Source: DASUUR01 sp036373975
Lineage (GTDB): Bacteria > Patescibacteriota > Saccharimonadia > Saccharimonadales > Saccharimonadaceae
Assembly: GCA_036373975.1 (NCBI GenBank)
Contig: DASUUR010000074.1
Coordinates: 1-17,294 of the forward strand
Direction of reading: 5' to 3'
Length of the DNA stretch: 17,294 nucleotides
The position numbers were made by a program, and so were the translations under genes. This document shows positions 1 to 6,956 of this stretch, piece after piece. Positions within the stretch are counted from its first letter, which is position 1; the number at the start of each line of letters is the position of its first letter. The notes under the pieces were generated by a model that did no database searches, was not told where the DNA came from, and saw nothing but the letters and a program-made list of their open reading frames with translations.

Positions 1-69
1 CTCCAGGGCAAGGCCTTTTTTGAGCAATCGCCCAATCTTCGCCTCATCTTCAACAACCAGGATACGCAT
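1..69 (-). CDS. Response regulator, N-terminal fragment (OmpR/PhoB-like), cut by the window edge
   Basis: Only the first 23 codons lie in the window, reading from an ATG at 69 down to base 1. They give MRILVVEDEAKIGRLLKKGL followed by ALE, the usual start of a receiver domain: beta-1 strand (RILVVE), the acidic Mg-binding pair E7/D8, then the first helix with KIGRLLKKGL. This opening is most common in OmpR/PhoB-type transcription factors that work with a histidine kinase, but the DNA-binding half is outside the window, so the subclass is inferred. The start has only a weak AGG five bases upstream. It lies 24 nt behind the small membrane protein gene on the same strand, so the two are probably co-transcribed. 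Confidence 0.8.
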   Translation of the reverse strand, partial: MRILVVEDEAKIGRLLKKGLALE

Positions 70-93
70 TTAAGCCTATTGTATTTCAGTTAC

Positions 94-318
94 CTAGTTA
101 TTTGAAGTGCCTCTTTTGGGTGTTCCCTCATCAGGAGTAATAACCTCTTGATACGATGAGTTGGGCCCGGTCACTCCATACGGAGAATGTGTGGGTGCCG
201 ATGCTGGTCGCCACAACCCAACAATCAGCCCGGCAAGACCTACAATCATCGCCAGACCAGCCACACCAATTAGGATATTTATGCGTTTATTGATTTGAGT
301 GTAATTTTGCTGTTCCAT
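94..318 (-). CDS. Small single-span membrane protein, unknown function
   Basis: A 74-residue protein with a polar N-terminus (MEQQNYTQINKR), one hydrophobic segment at about residues 13-36 rich in Gly, Leu, Val and Ile, and a Pro/Ser/Thr-rich tail of about 38 residues with no further membrane segment. The charge pattern (KR before the span) suggests N-in, with the tail outside. AAGGA lies four bases before the ATG and supports the start. It precedes a response regulator gene on the same strand and is divergent from the ABC exporter operon, so a role as an accessory to envelope signalling is possible but only inferred. No family was recognised. Confidence 0.6.
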   Translation of the reverse strand: MEQQNYTQINKRINILIGVAGLAMIVGLAGLIVGLWRPASAPTHSPYGVTGPNSSYQEVITPDEGTPKRGTSNN

Positions 319-341
319 AATCCTTAATATATCGATTAAAA

Positions 342-371
342 ATGAAAAGTAACTGAAGCATTGGGTATAAT
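342..371 (+). promoter_or_regulatory. Probable promoter of the ABC exporter operon
   Basis: A perfect -10 box TATAAT lies at 366-371. An imperfect -35 (ATGAAA, 342-347) is 18 bases upstream. Transcription would start near 378 and leave a leader of about 34 nt before the ATG at 412, which has AGAGGGA as ribosome binding site. The -35 match is poor, so the exact extent is uncertain. Confidence 0.45.
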
Positions 372-411
372 TGAGATATCAATAGCACACCAACTATAGA
401 CAGAGGGACTG

Positions 412-1311
412 ATGGACACAAACAACAACCAGCCAATCGTATCGGCCCGTGGGCTAGTAAAGACATTCGGTAATCTGCGTGCTTTAGACGGCCTAGATCT
501 TAAGGTTACCTCTGGCGAAGTGCATGGATTCTTAGGCCCTAACGGCGCTGGCAAGTCAACGACTATCCGCATCCTGCTTGGCTTATTGCGCAAAAATGGC
601 GGAAGCGTTGAGCTGTTTGGGGATAATCCCTGGACTGACCGCGTTCGTTTACATCGCCGGCTGGCTTATGTTCCGGGCGATGTTAATCTATGGCCAAATC
701 TATCCGGCGGCGAGGTGATTGACCTGCTCGGAGCCCTGCGCGGCGGGATACAAAAGAAACGTCGCAATGAATTGGTCGAGGCGTTTAAACTGGATGTCAC
801 TAAAAAATGTAACACTTACTCGAAAGGTAATCGCCAAAAAGTGGCTATAATTGCGGCGCTCGCTTCAGACGTCGAACTCTATATTCTCGATGAGCCTACG
901 AGTGGTTTAGATCCACTTATGCAAGCCATATTTAATACTGAGATTGCCAGGCTCAAGAAGGCCGGCAAAACCGTATTGCTCTCGAGCCACTTACTATCTG
1001 AGGTAGACACCCTATGTGACAGAGTAACGATTATCAAAGAGGGTAAAGCCATTGAATCGGGTACGTTAACAGAGCTGCGGCGCCTCACCCGCAACACAGT
1101 GGTGGTTGAGACCAAAAAACCCATCACCAAGCTGGGTAGCATTCCAGGCGTAACCGACACCAGGCTTGACGATACCCGTGCCGAATTCAAGGTAGAAGCG
1201 GGCAGCATGGACGCGCTACTACAAAAGCTGATACCGCTTGGCATAATTTCGTTAACTTCTACACCGCCTTCGCTCGAAGAGTTATTCCTGCGACATTATA
1301 GGAGCAAATAA
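412..1311 (+). CDS. ABC-2 type exporter, ATP-binding subunit
   Basis: A 299-residue ATPase that would energise export through the permease encoded next. Walker A GPNGAGKST is at 42-50, the signature region YSKGNRQK at 136-143, Walker B and catalytic glutamate in LYILDEP at 156-162, the D-loop SGLD at 164-167 and the switch histidine at 193 (LSSH). The signature is SKGNRQ rather than the canonical LSGGQ, and the Q-loop region reads YVPGDVNLWPNLSGGE. Both are typical of the exporters related to TnrB2 of tetronasin resistance, common in Actinobacteria. The C-terminal 80 residues are the usual extension that ends in SLEELFLRHY. Its stop codon overlaps the permease start (TAATG), so the two are translationally coupled. 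Substrate unknown; a drug or antibiotic is inferred only from the family. Confidence 0.92.
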   Translation: MDTNNNQPIVSARGLVKTFGNLRALDGLDLKVTSGEVHGFLGPNGAGKSTTIRILLGLLRKNGGSVELFGDNPWTDRVRLHRRLAYVPGDVNLWPNLSGGEVIDLLGALRGGIQKKRRNELVEAFKLDVTKKCNTYSKGNRQKVAIIAALASDVELYILDEPTSGLDPLMQAIFNTEIARLKKAGKTVLLSSHLLSEVDTLCDRVTIIKEGKAIESGTLTELRRLTRNTVVVETKKPITKLGSIPGVTDTRLDDTRAEFKVEAGSMDALLQKLIPLGIISLTSTPPSLEELFLRHYRSK

Positions 1312-2936
1312 TGAGCGCTTTTGCAGGTGTAGGCCAACTATTTAAACTGGCGCTTAGGCGTGACCGCCTAAAGATACCCGTAACCATTGCTGTTCTTGGC
1401 CTCTTGTTTGTCGCCCAAATTGGCGGCGTCGCCAATGTGTACAGCACTGAAGCTGAACGCACAACCTACGCGCTGAGCGCTTCGGCAAGCCCTGTTGCCA
1501 TGGCATTTAACGGACCCGTGATGAATACCAGTTTGGGCGCAATTGCGTTCACCGAGCTATTTACTTTCTTTGCAATATTCGTAGGCCTTATATCCACCCT
1601 GCTGGTGGTCAGGCACACGCGGCAGAATGAAGAGCTGGGCCGCGATGAGCTGCTTGGCGCTGGCGTAGTTGGCCGCCATGCTCAACTTGGGGCTGCCCTT
1701 CTGCTCGCCGTGGCCGTAAATATTGCAATCGGTATAGTCATTGCTCTTGCCTTTACCGCATATGGTCTAGATGCAGCAGGATCATTACTAACTGGTTGCG
1801 CTATGTCGGGTGTTGGTATTGTATTCGCAGCTATTGCCGGCATTACAGCACAACTCGGCACCACAGCTCGCACAGCTAATGGGTTGGCCGCGATATCCAT
1901 CGGTGCGGCATTCTTAGTGCGGGCTATTGGCGATATACAAAGCCACGTTTATGCCAATGGCTTGGGCGCAACAAGCGGCTGGCTGTCGTGGCTATCGCCT
2001 ATGGGTATTGCTCGCAACGCACGCCCATTTGCCGATAACGAGTGGGGGGTGTTACTTGCTTTGGCAGTTTTAACTGGCATATGCATGTATGTAGCATTTT
2101 GGCTAGCTGATCATCGCGACCTGGGTGCCGGCTTGTTCACACCACGCCGTGGCCGGCTCTCTGCAAAGCCAAGTTTACTTAATGTATTTGGTTTTGCTTG
2201 GCGCTTACAGCGGGGTCTACTCGCCGGCTGGACCGCCGCTTTTGCCATACTAGCCTGGACCTTTGGCGCCGTAACCAAAGAGGTTGGGACGTTCATGGAA
2301 GGTAACGAACAGGGTACACGCATTGTTGCCATGTTGGGTGGTTCACAAAATTTGATAGACGCATACTTATCGTTCGCCTTAATGATCTTTGGTATTGCTG
2401 TGGCAGCCTATACGATCCAGGCCATGCAGCGCCTAAACGTCGAGGAAACCAGTGGTCGCCTAGAGTTATTACTTGCAACTAGTACATCACGCCCTGTTTG
2501 GGTAGTAAGCCACGTCGTCGTTAGCCTTCTCGGCGCCGCACTACTGCTGGTCGTGAGCGGATCCATAGCGGGCCTCGCCTACGGCATAACAATTGGCGAG
2601 GTATGGCAGCAAACAAGTGCGTTACTAGCCGCCTGTTTAGTGTATTTGCCTGTAGCGCTATTATTTGCCGGCTTAGTTGTACTGCTGTTTGGTACAGTAC
2701 CTCGATTAGCTATAGGTGCATCTTGGACGATATTCGTGGCAAGCTACATAATATTGCAGTTTGGCACAATACTCAGCCTCCCCGATTGGTTACGAAGCAC
2801 TTCTCCTTTTGAACATATTCCACGCCTCCCAGCCGAAGAACTGGCAATCGCACCACTTTGGACAATCACCCTACTCGCCCTCGTAACAATAGGCTTGGGG
2901 CTACTGGCCTTCGCGAGACGAAATAGCTCTAATTAG
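1311..2936 (+). CDS. ABC-2 type exporter, large duplicated permease
   Basis: A 541-residue polytopic membrane protein with roughly twelve hydrophobic segments, the membrane partner of the preceding ATPase. It is internally duplicated. The first half carries VRHTRQNEELGRDELLGAG after the second membrane segment, and the second half carries LNVEETSGRLELLLATSTSR at the equivalent place; both share EE-x(1,2)-GR-x-ELL, probably the cytosolic coupling motif. This two-in-one layout with these motifs is known from the TnrB3-like exporters of Actinobacteria. AGGAG at 1300-1304, inside the end of the ATPase gene, is the ribosome binding site, and the genes overlap by one base. No third gene follows: a GC-rich hairpin comes 19 nt after the stop. 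Confidence 0.88.
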   Translation: MSAFAGVGQLFKLALRRDRLKIPVTIAVLGLLFVAQIGGVANVYSTEAERTTYALSASASPVAMAFNGPVMNTSLGAIAFTELFTFFAIFVGLISTLLVVRHTRQNEELGRDELLGAGVVGRHAQLGAALLLAVAVNIAIGIVIALAFTAYGLDAAGSLLTGCAMSGVGIVFAAIAGITAQLGTTARTANGLAAISIGAAFLVRAIGDIQSHVYANGLGATSGWLSWLSPMGIARNARPFADNEWGVLLALAVLTGICMYVAFWLADHRDLGAGLFTPRRGRLSAKPSLLNVFGFAWRLQRGLLAGWTAAFAILAWTFGAVTKEVGTFMEGNEQGTRIVAMLGGSQNLIDAYLSFALMIFGIAVAAYTIQAMQRLNVEETSGRLELLLATSTSRPVWVVSHVVVSLLGAALLLVVSGSIAGLAYGITIGEVWQQTSALLAACLVYLPVALLFAGLVVLLFGTVPRLAIGASWTIFVASYIILQFGTILSLPDWLRSTSPFEHIPRLPAEELAIAPLWTITLLALVTIGLGLLAFARRNSSN

Positions 2937-2954
2937 ACGGTAGGTGTTCTGTGC

Positions 2955-2984
2955 CGGGCCCGGTGCAGCAACGCATCGGGCCCG
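2955..2984 (+). terminator. GC-rich hairpin behind the ABC exporter operon
   Basis: CGGGCCCGGTGC at 2955-2966 pairs with GCATCGGGCCCG at 2973-2984 over 12 bp with one G-U pair and a six-base loop. It starts 19 nt after the permease stop. No T-tract follows, so it may need Rho or simply protect the 3' end. Confidence 0.5.
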
Positions 2985-3065
2985 ACGAGCAATTACCCCA
3001 AGATAGTAGGAGTGGTACACCAAGAGACCATAAGAATTTCCGGGCTACTTGCCCATGCTCAAAGG

Positions 3066-3377
3066 CTAGTACTCAACCACAATCTGCGTGCCCTCAGGGG
3101 TTGTGGTAACGGAAATCTCCACGGTGCCATACAGTTCAGTATTTGAGTATTTGACCGCATACGCCTTGGCTATGGCCCTCGCGATCACTGTCGCCTCCTC
3201 GTAATCCAACTCTGGCGTTGGCGTAGTTGCGCAGCGAGAAATCTCAGACTGAGATTTTCTTGGGTTGGTTTGAGCAGCTACTTCACGCTGTGTTACCCCT
3301 AAGAATTGGAGCGCATGCTTGACTGAACTGATCTGAGCGCTTCCCACGATTCCTCCATAGACGGACTGGTGGTACAT
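3066..3377 (-). CDS. Small possible helix-turn-helix protein
   Basis: A 103-residue protein when started at the ATG at 3377, which has AGG five bases upstream; an in-frame GTG at 3383 would add two residues but has no ribosome binding site. Residues 20-49 (KHALQFLGVTQREVAAQT, then SQSEISRC) look like a Cro/CI-type helix-turn-helix: TQREVAAQ as helix 2, an unusually long turn, and SQSEISRC as a possible recognition helix. A further helix (EEATVIARAIAKAYAV) fits the rest of such a domain. The C-terminal 30 residues alternate like beta strands (GTVEISVTTTPEGTQIVVEY). DNA binding is inferred from this pattern alone. It stands as a single gene between the ABC operon and tRNA-Glu and is convergent with the exporter. 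Confidence 0.5.
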   Translation of the reverse strand: MYHQSVYGGIVGSAQISSVKHALQFLGVTQREVAAQTNPRKSQSEISRCATTPTPELDYEEATVIARAIAKAYAVKYSNTELYGTVEISVTTTPEGTQIVVEY

Positions 3378-3478
3378 TACCACCTGAACTATACAATAGA
3401 TAATTAGTATTGGCGAGGCCTACAGCCGAGGCACTGTCGACAACTTCGCTTTTGAGATATTACTCTTGCACACCAAAC

Positions 3479-3509
3479 AAAAAGAGCCCTACGAGGTAGC
3501 GCTCTTTTT
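3479..3509 (-). terminator. Intrinsic terminator of tRNA-Glu
   Basis: AAAAAGAGC (3479-3487) and GCTCTTTTT (3501-3509) form a 9-bp stem, and TAC/GTA inside extends it. Read on the minus strand it ends in a run of five T, 16 nt downstream of the tRNA 3' end. The A and T flanks make it potentially bidirectional. Confidence 0.85.
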
Positions 3510-3524
3510 GACGTAATAATTTCA

Positions 3525-3599
<75 letters not shown>

Positions 3600-3614
3600 A
3601 TCTAACAGCATGTT

Positions 3615-3643
3615 ACTGTAACAAAAAAATCATAAAATTTCAA
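3615..3643 (-). promoter_or_regulatory. Promoter of tRNA-Glu
   Basis: On the minus strand, -35 TTGAAA (3643-3638) and -10 TACAGT (3620-3615) are separated by exactly 17 bases. The start would be near 3608, about nine bases before the mature tRNA 5' end. Confidence 0.65.
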
Positions 3644-3662
3644 GTATCTCAATAAGCAAAAC

Positions 3663-3700
3663 GGTCGCCCCGCCAGATTGTTCTATCTGGCGGGGCGACC
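3663..3700 (-). terminator. Perfect 16-bp hairpin behind the Nfu-like gene at 3705-4136
   Basis: GGTCGCCCCGCCAGAT (3663-3678) and its exact complement (3685-3700) form a 16-bp stem with a six-base loop. On the minus strand it begins four bases after the stop codon and is followed by GTTTTG, a short T-run, so it fits an intrinsic terminator. Confidence 0.7.
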
Positions 3701-3704
3701 TAGA

Positions 3705-4136
3705 TTATCCCACGTGCCGACGGCTCAGCCACCGCCGACCGCTCGGGGCGGGTGCCGACGTACTCACCACCTTCTGCAACATCGGGCTGCCTTCGGCGAC
3801 CACCCGACATTTGCAGAAGCCCTCTTCTCGGCGGATCACCGCGATCAAGTCGCCCAAGATTTGCGGCATCGCTGTCGCCTGGCGGACACACAGACAAAAG
3901 CCCTGGGACTCCAGCCGCAAGAACGCCAACCCGTCGAGTTGCAAGGCCTCGCACACCAGTCCATCGCTCGGCCCGAGCAATCTTCGACGAGCTGCCACAC
4001 CCTGGGCCTGCCGAGCGTTTGTGCGAGTCAGTTCAAAGCTCTGGGTGATTTCGCCACTAGCGAACCCCTCTCCAAAGTTGACCCGCACAACTGTGGGATC
4101 GTCAGTAGAGCTAATCACGATTACACCGGTTTCCAT
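3705..4136 (-). CDS. Nfu-N-like small protein, paralogue 4 of a tandem family
   Basis: The frame stays open to an ATG at 4166, but only the ATG at 4136 has a plausible ribosome binding site (AAGGGAG, ten bases upstream), giving 143 residues. The core matches the three genes upstream in order: an early strand (VVRVNFGEGF), a helix ending in EALQLDGLAFLRLESQGF, a strand CLCVRQ and a helix PQILGDLIAVIRREEG. In the others this is LLLPGVQSF, FDLTL and VLPAVVEILRD. The pattern 'helix, GV turn, strand, helix' recalls the N-terminal domain of Nfu proteins, which lies before the Fe-S-binding NifU domain; that second domain is absent here. It is the most diverged copy: it lacks the W-x-x-PLL ending and has instead a Ser/Pro/Arg tail. 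Function unknown. Confidence 0.6.
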   Translation of the reverse strand: METGVIVISSTDDPTVVRVNFGEGFASGEITQSFELTRTNARQAQGVAARRRLLGPSDGLVCEALQLDGLAFLRLESQGFCLCVRQATAMPQILGDLIAVIRREEGFCKCRVVAEGSPMLQKVVSTSAPAPSGRRWLSRRHVG

Positions 4137-4203
4137 GGTGTATAAGCTCCCTTTTGCGTTTCTCATGTCGGTGATTCGTATGCAACCACTTACCTACAGC
4201 TCG

Positions 4204-4226
4204 ATTATGATAACGCAAAACAACTG
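4204..4226 (-). promoter_or_regulatory. Weak candidate promoter for the 3705-4136 gene
   Basis: On the minus strand CATAAT (4209-4204) lies 16 bases behind TTAGAC-like sequence near 4226-4231. Both boxes are imperfect. It sits between the terminator of the upstream gene and the start at 4136, where a separate promoter would be expected. Confidence 0.25.
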
Positions 4227-4242
4227 TCTAAGCAATAAACAT

Positions 4243-4278
4243 TTAAAAGACCCCTCACTAACAGTTTAGTGAGGGGTC
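4243..4278 (-). terminator. Intrinsic terminator behind the Nfu-like gene at 4283-4681
   Basis: GACCCCTCACTAA (4249-4261) pairs perfectly with 4266-4278 (13 bp, four-base loop). On the minus strand CTTTTAAAT follows the stem directly. The stem begins four bases after the stop codon. Confidence 0.85.
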
Positions 4279-4282
4279 AGGT

Positions 4283-4681
4283 CTACCCAAACAGCACCTC
4301 CAGCAAAGGGGCAGGCCATCTTCCAGGTTCCATGAACTGCGTTTCCAGCCCGACCTGCGCCTGGAGATCGCCGGTCTCCTCGCGGATGACTGCGACGATG
4401 GGAACAAGCAATCCTTCCCATGCCTCCTCGGTCCACACAAGTACTTCGAGGCGGTTTGCTCGCACAAACATGCTTCGCACCCCCTGCATCGGCAAAATCC
4501 GAGCTAGTAGGCGGCGACCGCGCTTGTTGAGCGAACGCTGTGCCCGCTTGCCATCTTGCAGCATGTGGTTGGCGTAAGTGAAGTTGAAATTGAACTGCCC
4601 AACCCCAGAGGTAAGGCTGTGCTCAAGGTGGAACCACAGCTCCGTCCGTCCGCCTTGAGCGCTAACCCCAATAAAACCCAC
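4283..4681 (-). CDS. Nfu-N-like small protein, paralogue 3
   Basis: A 132-residue protein from a GTG at 4681 with a strong ribosome binding site (GAGAGGAG, seven bases spacing). Features shared with the two genes upstream: LWFHL at 15-19 (first core strand), a basic helix with LLARILPMQGVRSM at 58-71 (helix and GV turn), strand RLEVLV at 77-82, W88 in EEAWEGLLVPIVAVIREE (last helix), and the ending RWPAPLLEVL around W122. In the Nfu N-terminal domain the equivalent landmarks are LKF, the IPGV turn, FITVT and W-x-x-L-x-P-x-I. No cysteine at all is present, so it cannot bind an Fe-S cluster by itself. Between a hairpin upstream and a terminator downstream, it is probably its own unit or fed by read-through. 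Confidence 0.65.
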   Translation of the reverse strand: MGFIGVSAQGGRTELWFHLEHSLTSGVGQFNFNFTYANHMLQDGKRAQRSLNKRGRRLLARILPMQGVRSMFVRANRLEVLVWTEEAWEGLLVPIVAVIREETGDLQAQVGLETQFMEPGRWPAPLLEVLFG

Positions 4682-4723
4682 AGATCCGCTCCTCTCGTAC
4701 TAAAAGTATGGCCTAGAGTAAGA

Positions 4724-4758
4724 TGCCCTCCTCCCGAATACTCATCGAGAGGAGGGCA
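4724..4758 (-). terminator. Hairpin behind the two-gene Nfu-like operon
   Basis: TGCCCTCCTC (4724-4733) pairs perfectly with GAGGAGGGCA (4749-4758), and CGA/TCG inside adds three pairs. It begins ten bases after the stop of the 4769-5161 gene. The sequence after the stem (ATCTTACTCT on the minus strand) is only moderately T-rich, so termination may be partial. Confidence 0.55.
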
Positions 4759-4768
4759 GACGCACGAA

Positions 4769-5161
4769 CTAGCCGTGCCGCTCCAGCAGGGGCAGGTGCC
4801 AACGCTCGACACCTTGCGGGATGTTCGGGTGACACACCAGGCGAATGTTGCGATCCTGCAACCATTCACCCAGAATGCGCTTGACCAGTGGCAGCACTTC
4901 ATCCCAACTGTCCGGATGCACCAGAGTCAGGGTGAAGCCGTCGGTACGGCCACCCACAGCATGGACAGCGGCGTGAGCCATCAACTGCTCACTGGCCCGC
5001 TTGCCCGGCTCAGTGAGCTCTTCCCACAGGTTGCCTTTCTCGATCCTACCCCTTCCATCCTTGCGGAAGTCAGGGGTCAGATGGCCAGTAGCGAATGAGC
5101 CATTCGCACTGAACCAGAGCGTGTGGCGATCCAGCGAGCACCGCACAAGTACTTCCTGCAT
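4769..5161 (-). CDS. Nfu-N-like small protein, paralogue 2
   Basis: A 130-residue protein from an ATG at 5161 with AGAAGGAG eight bases upstream. It is the closest relative of the gene before it. RCSLDRHTLWF at 7-17 corresponds to RCALEHSTLWF there; LTEPGKRASEQLMAHAAVHAV lines up with MTPEGREIALRVLLLPGVQS; FTLTL at 76-80 with FDLTL; SWDEVLPLVKRIL at 85-97 with HWRTVLPAVVEIL; and the endings are WHLPLL and WHEPLL. The fold pattern fits an Nfu N-terminal-like domain without the cluster-binding domain. The GV turn is degraded to HAV. It lies 43 nt behind the upstream paralogue with no terminator between, so they form one operon. Partner and substrate are unknown. Confidence 0.68.
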   Translation of the reverse strand: MQEVLVRCSLDRHTLWFSANGSFATGHLTPDFRKDGRGRIEKGNLWEELTEPGKRASEQLMAHAAVHAVGGRTDGFTLTLVHPDSWDEVLPLVKRILGEWLQDRNIRLVCHPNIPQGVERWHLPLLERHG

Positions 5162-5204
5162 GACTGCTACTCCTTCTGTCGATCGTGCACGATGTCGTGA
5201 CTAC

Positions 5205-5636
5205 TCAGGCGATCAGCTTCAGCTCACGGAGCAGCGGCTCGTGCCACTGCTCAACCTGGCTGCTGCCAGGCTCGATATGCACAGTTGCCTTCTTGCCCAG
5301 CACATCGCGGAGGATCTCCACCACAGCCGGCAGCACGGTACGCCAATGCGATTCGTTGTGCAGGGTCAGATCGAAATAATCCTGACGAGGCCCAAACGAT
5401 TGCACACCCGGAAGCAACAATACGCGCAGCGCAATCTCTCGCCCCTCCGGCGTCATCTTCTCGGGGAGCTTGCTCATGATGAGCGCGTGACGAATCTCCT
5501 CGTCAGACACAAAGCTGTAAGGCAGAAGCTCACGATAGCCCTCATACCCACCACCCTCAAGAAGGTTCTGGCTCAGATGAAACCAGAGCGTGGAATGCTC
5601 AAGGGCACACCGGATGCCGATACTTGGCTTAGCCAC
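5205..5636 (-). CDS. Nfu-N-like small protein, paralogue 1
   Basis: A 143-residue protein from a GTG at 5636 with GAGGAG six bases upstream. This copy looks most like the Nfu N-terminal domain: STLWFHLSQNLLEGG at 15-29 (compare the LKF...G-x-x-L-x-x-G region), SDEEIRHALIMSKLPEKM, then ALRVLLLPGVQSFGPRQDYF at 69-88, FDLTLHNESHW at 88-98 and VLPAVVEILRDVL at 101-113. About 30 residues with a second strand (KATVHIEP) and WHEPLLREL follow, an extension specific to this family. Only one cysteine (C10). It is the first gene of a two-gene operon whose promoter lies in the last codons of umuC. The Nfu link rests on pattern reading and is inference; the relation to its three neighbours is visible directly. 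Confidence 0.7.
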   Translation of the reverse strand: MAKPSIGIRCALEHSTLWFHLSQNLLEGGGYEGYRELLPYSFVSDEEIRHALIMSKLPEKMTPEGREIALRVLLLPGVQSFGPRQDYFDLTLHNESHWRTVLPAVVEILRDVLGKKATVHIEPGSSQVEQWHEPLLRELKLIA

Positions 5637-5670
5637 TACTCGCTCCTCGGTTGGCGGTCAGTCCTGGGTA

Positions 5671-5700
5671 ATTATACACTACGCCTGCAACTGGGGTAAA
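5671..5700 (-). promoter_or_regulatory. Promoter of the Nfu-like operon, overlapping the end of umuC
   Basis: On the minus strand a perfect TATAAT (5676-5671) preceded directly by TG lies 18 bases from TTTACC (5700-5695). The start near 5664 leaves a leader of about 28 nt. The promoter covers the umuC stop codon, so SOS read-through could also reach the operon. Confidence 0.55.
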
Positions 5701-6956
5701 TCGGCCCAGTGCGTAGTATAGTACGGGCTCCGCCACTCATGCTTGGCCTGCCAGGTGGCCGTTTTAGGGATCTCGGTGGCATGCCAAACAGTTCGGGAGC
5801 CGTATCTTTTATTAAGCTTGTCTAGCGTTTGCATTAAACGTACGCGCTTTTCGCGGCGCTTATCTGGATCGGTAAGTGACAATTGCCAATCGGTGCTGTC
5901 GCCCACTCCAAGCAGTGTCACCATGGCCTTATCGTAGCCAAGTTCGGCATCATATATCTGCTCTAAGCCTTCTGTGGCCATTGAGATAATCCGACCGGTG
6001 TCGGCAGTCGCTTCTTTGGCAGTAATCACCGCTCGCCGGTAGCGCAGCTGCTTATCGCCAGGCTGGCGTACCCGTAAAATAACCGACACACCTTCACATA
6101 TCGAGCCTTGCTTGCGTAGCGTTGCTGTAGCCTTGGCGGCAAATGTCGCAACAGCACTCTCAAGTTGATAATAGGCTCTGACCGCATGGCCAAACTGGCT
6201 CGATCGCATGATTGTATCCTTGCGGCCGGTATTCTTTTCAAGCTCATTCCATGCCTCACCCCTTAGCTCGGTAACAGTAGCTAGTCCCTTTACTGTTAGC
6301 AAAGAATGCACCAACTTATCTGACAATAAGGTTAGGTCGTAGGCAGTTCTAACACCTCGATCACGAAGCTTCGGGGCGCTGCGCCAGCCCACTCCCCAAA
6401 CATCTTCCAGGGGCAACCATCGTAAAAGCGCTTCCCGATCTTGTGGGCTAATTGCAGCGTGCACACCACCGGTTCCCTCAACCTTCTTGGCGTAGCTAGC
6501 TGCGGCCTTCGCCAGCGTCTTAGAGGTTCCAATCCCAATAGAAACCGGGATACCCGTACCTTGCATAATTGCAGCTCGTGTATCACGGGCCCATTTTTCG
6601 TAATCGTTGCCCACCAAACTACTGAGCTCCACAAAAGATTCATCAATAGAATATACTTCGATATTCGGCGCAAGCTCAGACAAAATCGCCGTGATCCGCT
6701 GCGACATATTGCCATACAAAGCAAAATTGCCAGAAAAAACCGCTACATTATGTACCCGAATCACATCACGGATCTTGAAATGCGGTACACCCATTGGTAT
6801 ACCTAATGCCTTCGCCTCATTACTCCGGGCGACAACACAGCCATCGTTATTGCTCAGCACAATTACCGGTCGACCTTCAAGCTCTGGGCGAAACACCCGT
6901 TCGCAACTTGCAAAAAAGTTATTACAATCAATAAGGGCGAATACCTTCCCGGTCAT
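5679..6956 (-). CDS. umuC: Y-family DNA polymerase, UmuC subunit of Pol V
   Basis: A translesion polymerase of 425 residues when started at the ATG at 6956, whose ATGA overlaps the umuD stop; longer in-frame starts would lie inside umuD. E. coli UmuC has 422. The catalytic carboxylates are D10 in ALIDCNNFFASCE and D105/E106 in YSIDESF. NNF-F-ASCE carries Phe at the usual steric-gate position. Palm and fingers run to about residue 165, then the little-finger domain (about 225-350). QLSLTD begins at residue 358, the place of the sliding-clamp motif QLNLF in E. coli UmuC. A DUF4113-type tail (LDKLNKRYGSRTVWHA to YYTTHWADLP) closes the protein. It extends primers across damaged template bases, usually with UmuD'2 and RecA. 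Confidence 0.95.
   Translation of the reverse strand: MTGKVFALIDCNNFFASCERVFRPELEGRPVIVLSNNDGCVVARSNEAKALGIPMGVPHFKIRDVIRVHNVAVFSGNFALYGNMSQRITAILSELAPNIEVYSIDESFVELSSLVGNDYEKWARDTRAAIMQGTGIPVSIGIGTSKTLAKAAASYAKKVEGTGGVHAAISPQDREALLRWLPLEDVWGVGWRSAPKLRDRGVRTAYDLTLLSDKLVHSLLTVKGLATVTELRGEAWNELEKNTGRKDTIMRSSQFGHAVRAYYQLESAVATFAAKATATLRKQGSICEGVSVILRVRQPGDKQLRYRRAVITAKEATADTGRIISMATEGLEQIYDAELGYDKAMVTLLGVGDSTDWQLSLTDPDKRREKRVRLMQTLDKLNKRYGSRTVWHATEIPKTATWQAKHEWRSPYYTTHWADLPQLQA

Noticed and set aside
5182..5193. The 12-base palindrome ATCGTGCACGAT between the two operon genes
   Set aside because: Too short and isolated to call an operator; no promoter boxes around it.
3705..5636. The four paralogues as active Fe-S scaffold proteins
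   Set aside because: No CxxC motif or NifU C-terminal domain is present in any of them; one has no cysteine at all.
4556..5699. Long plus-strand frames opposite the Nfu-like genes (180 and 232 codons)
   Set aside because: They lack ribosome binding sites, while the minus-strand genes have strong ones, terminators in the right orientation and mutual homology. The plus frames are shadows of GC-rich codons.
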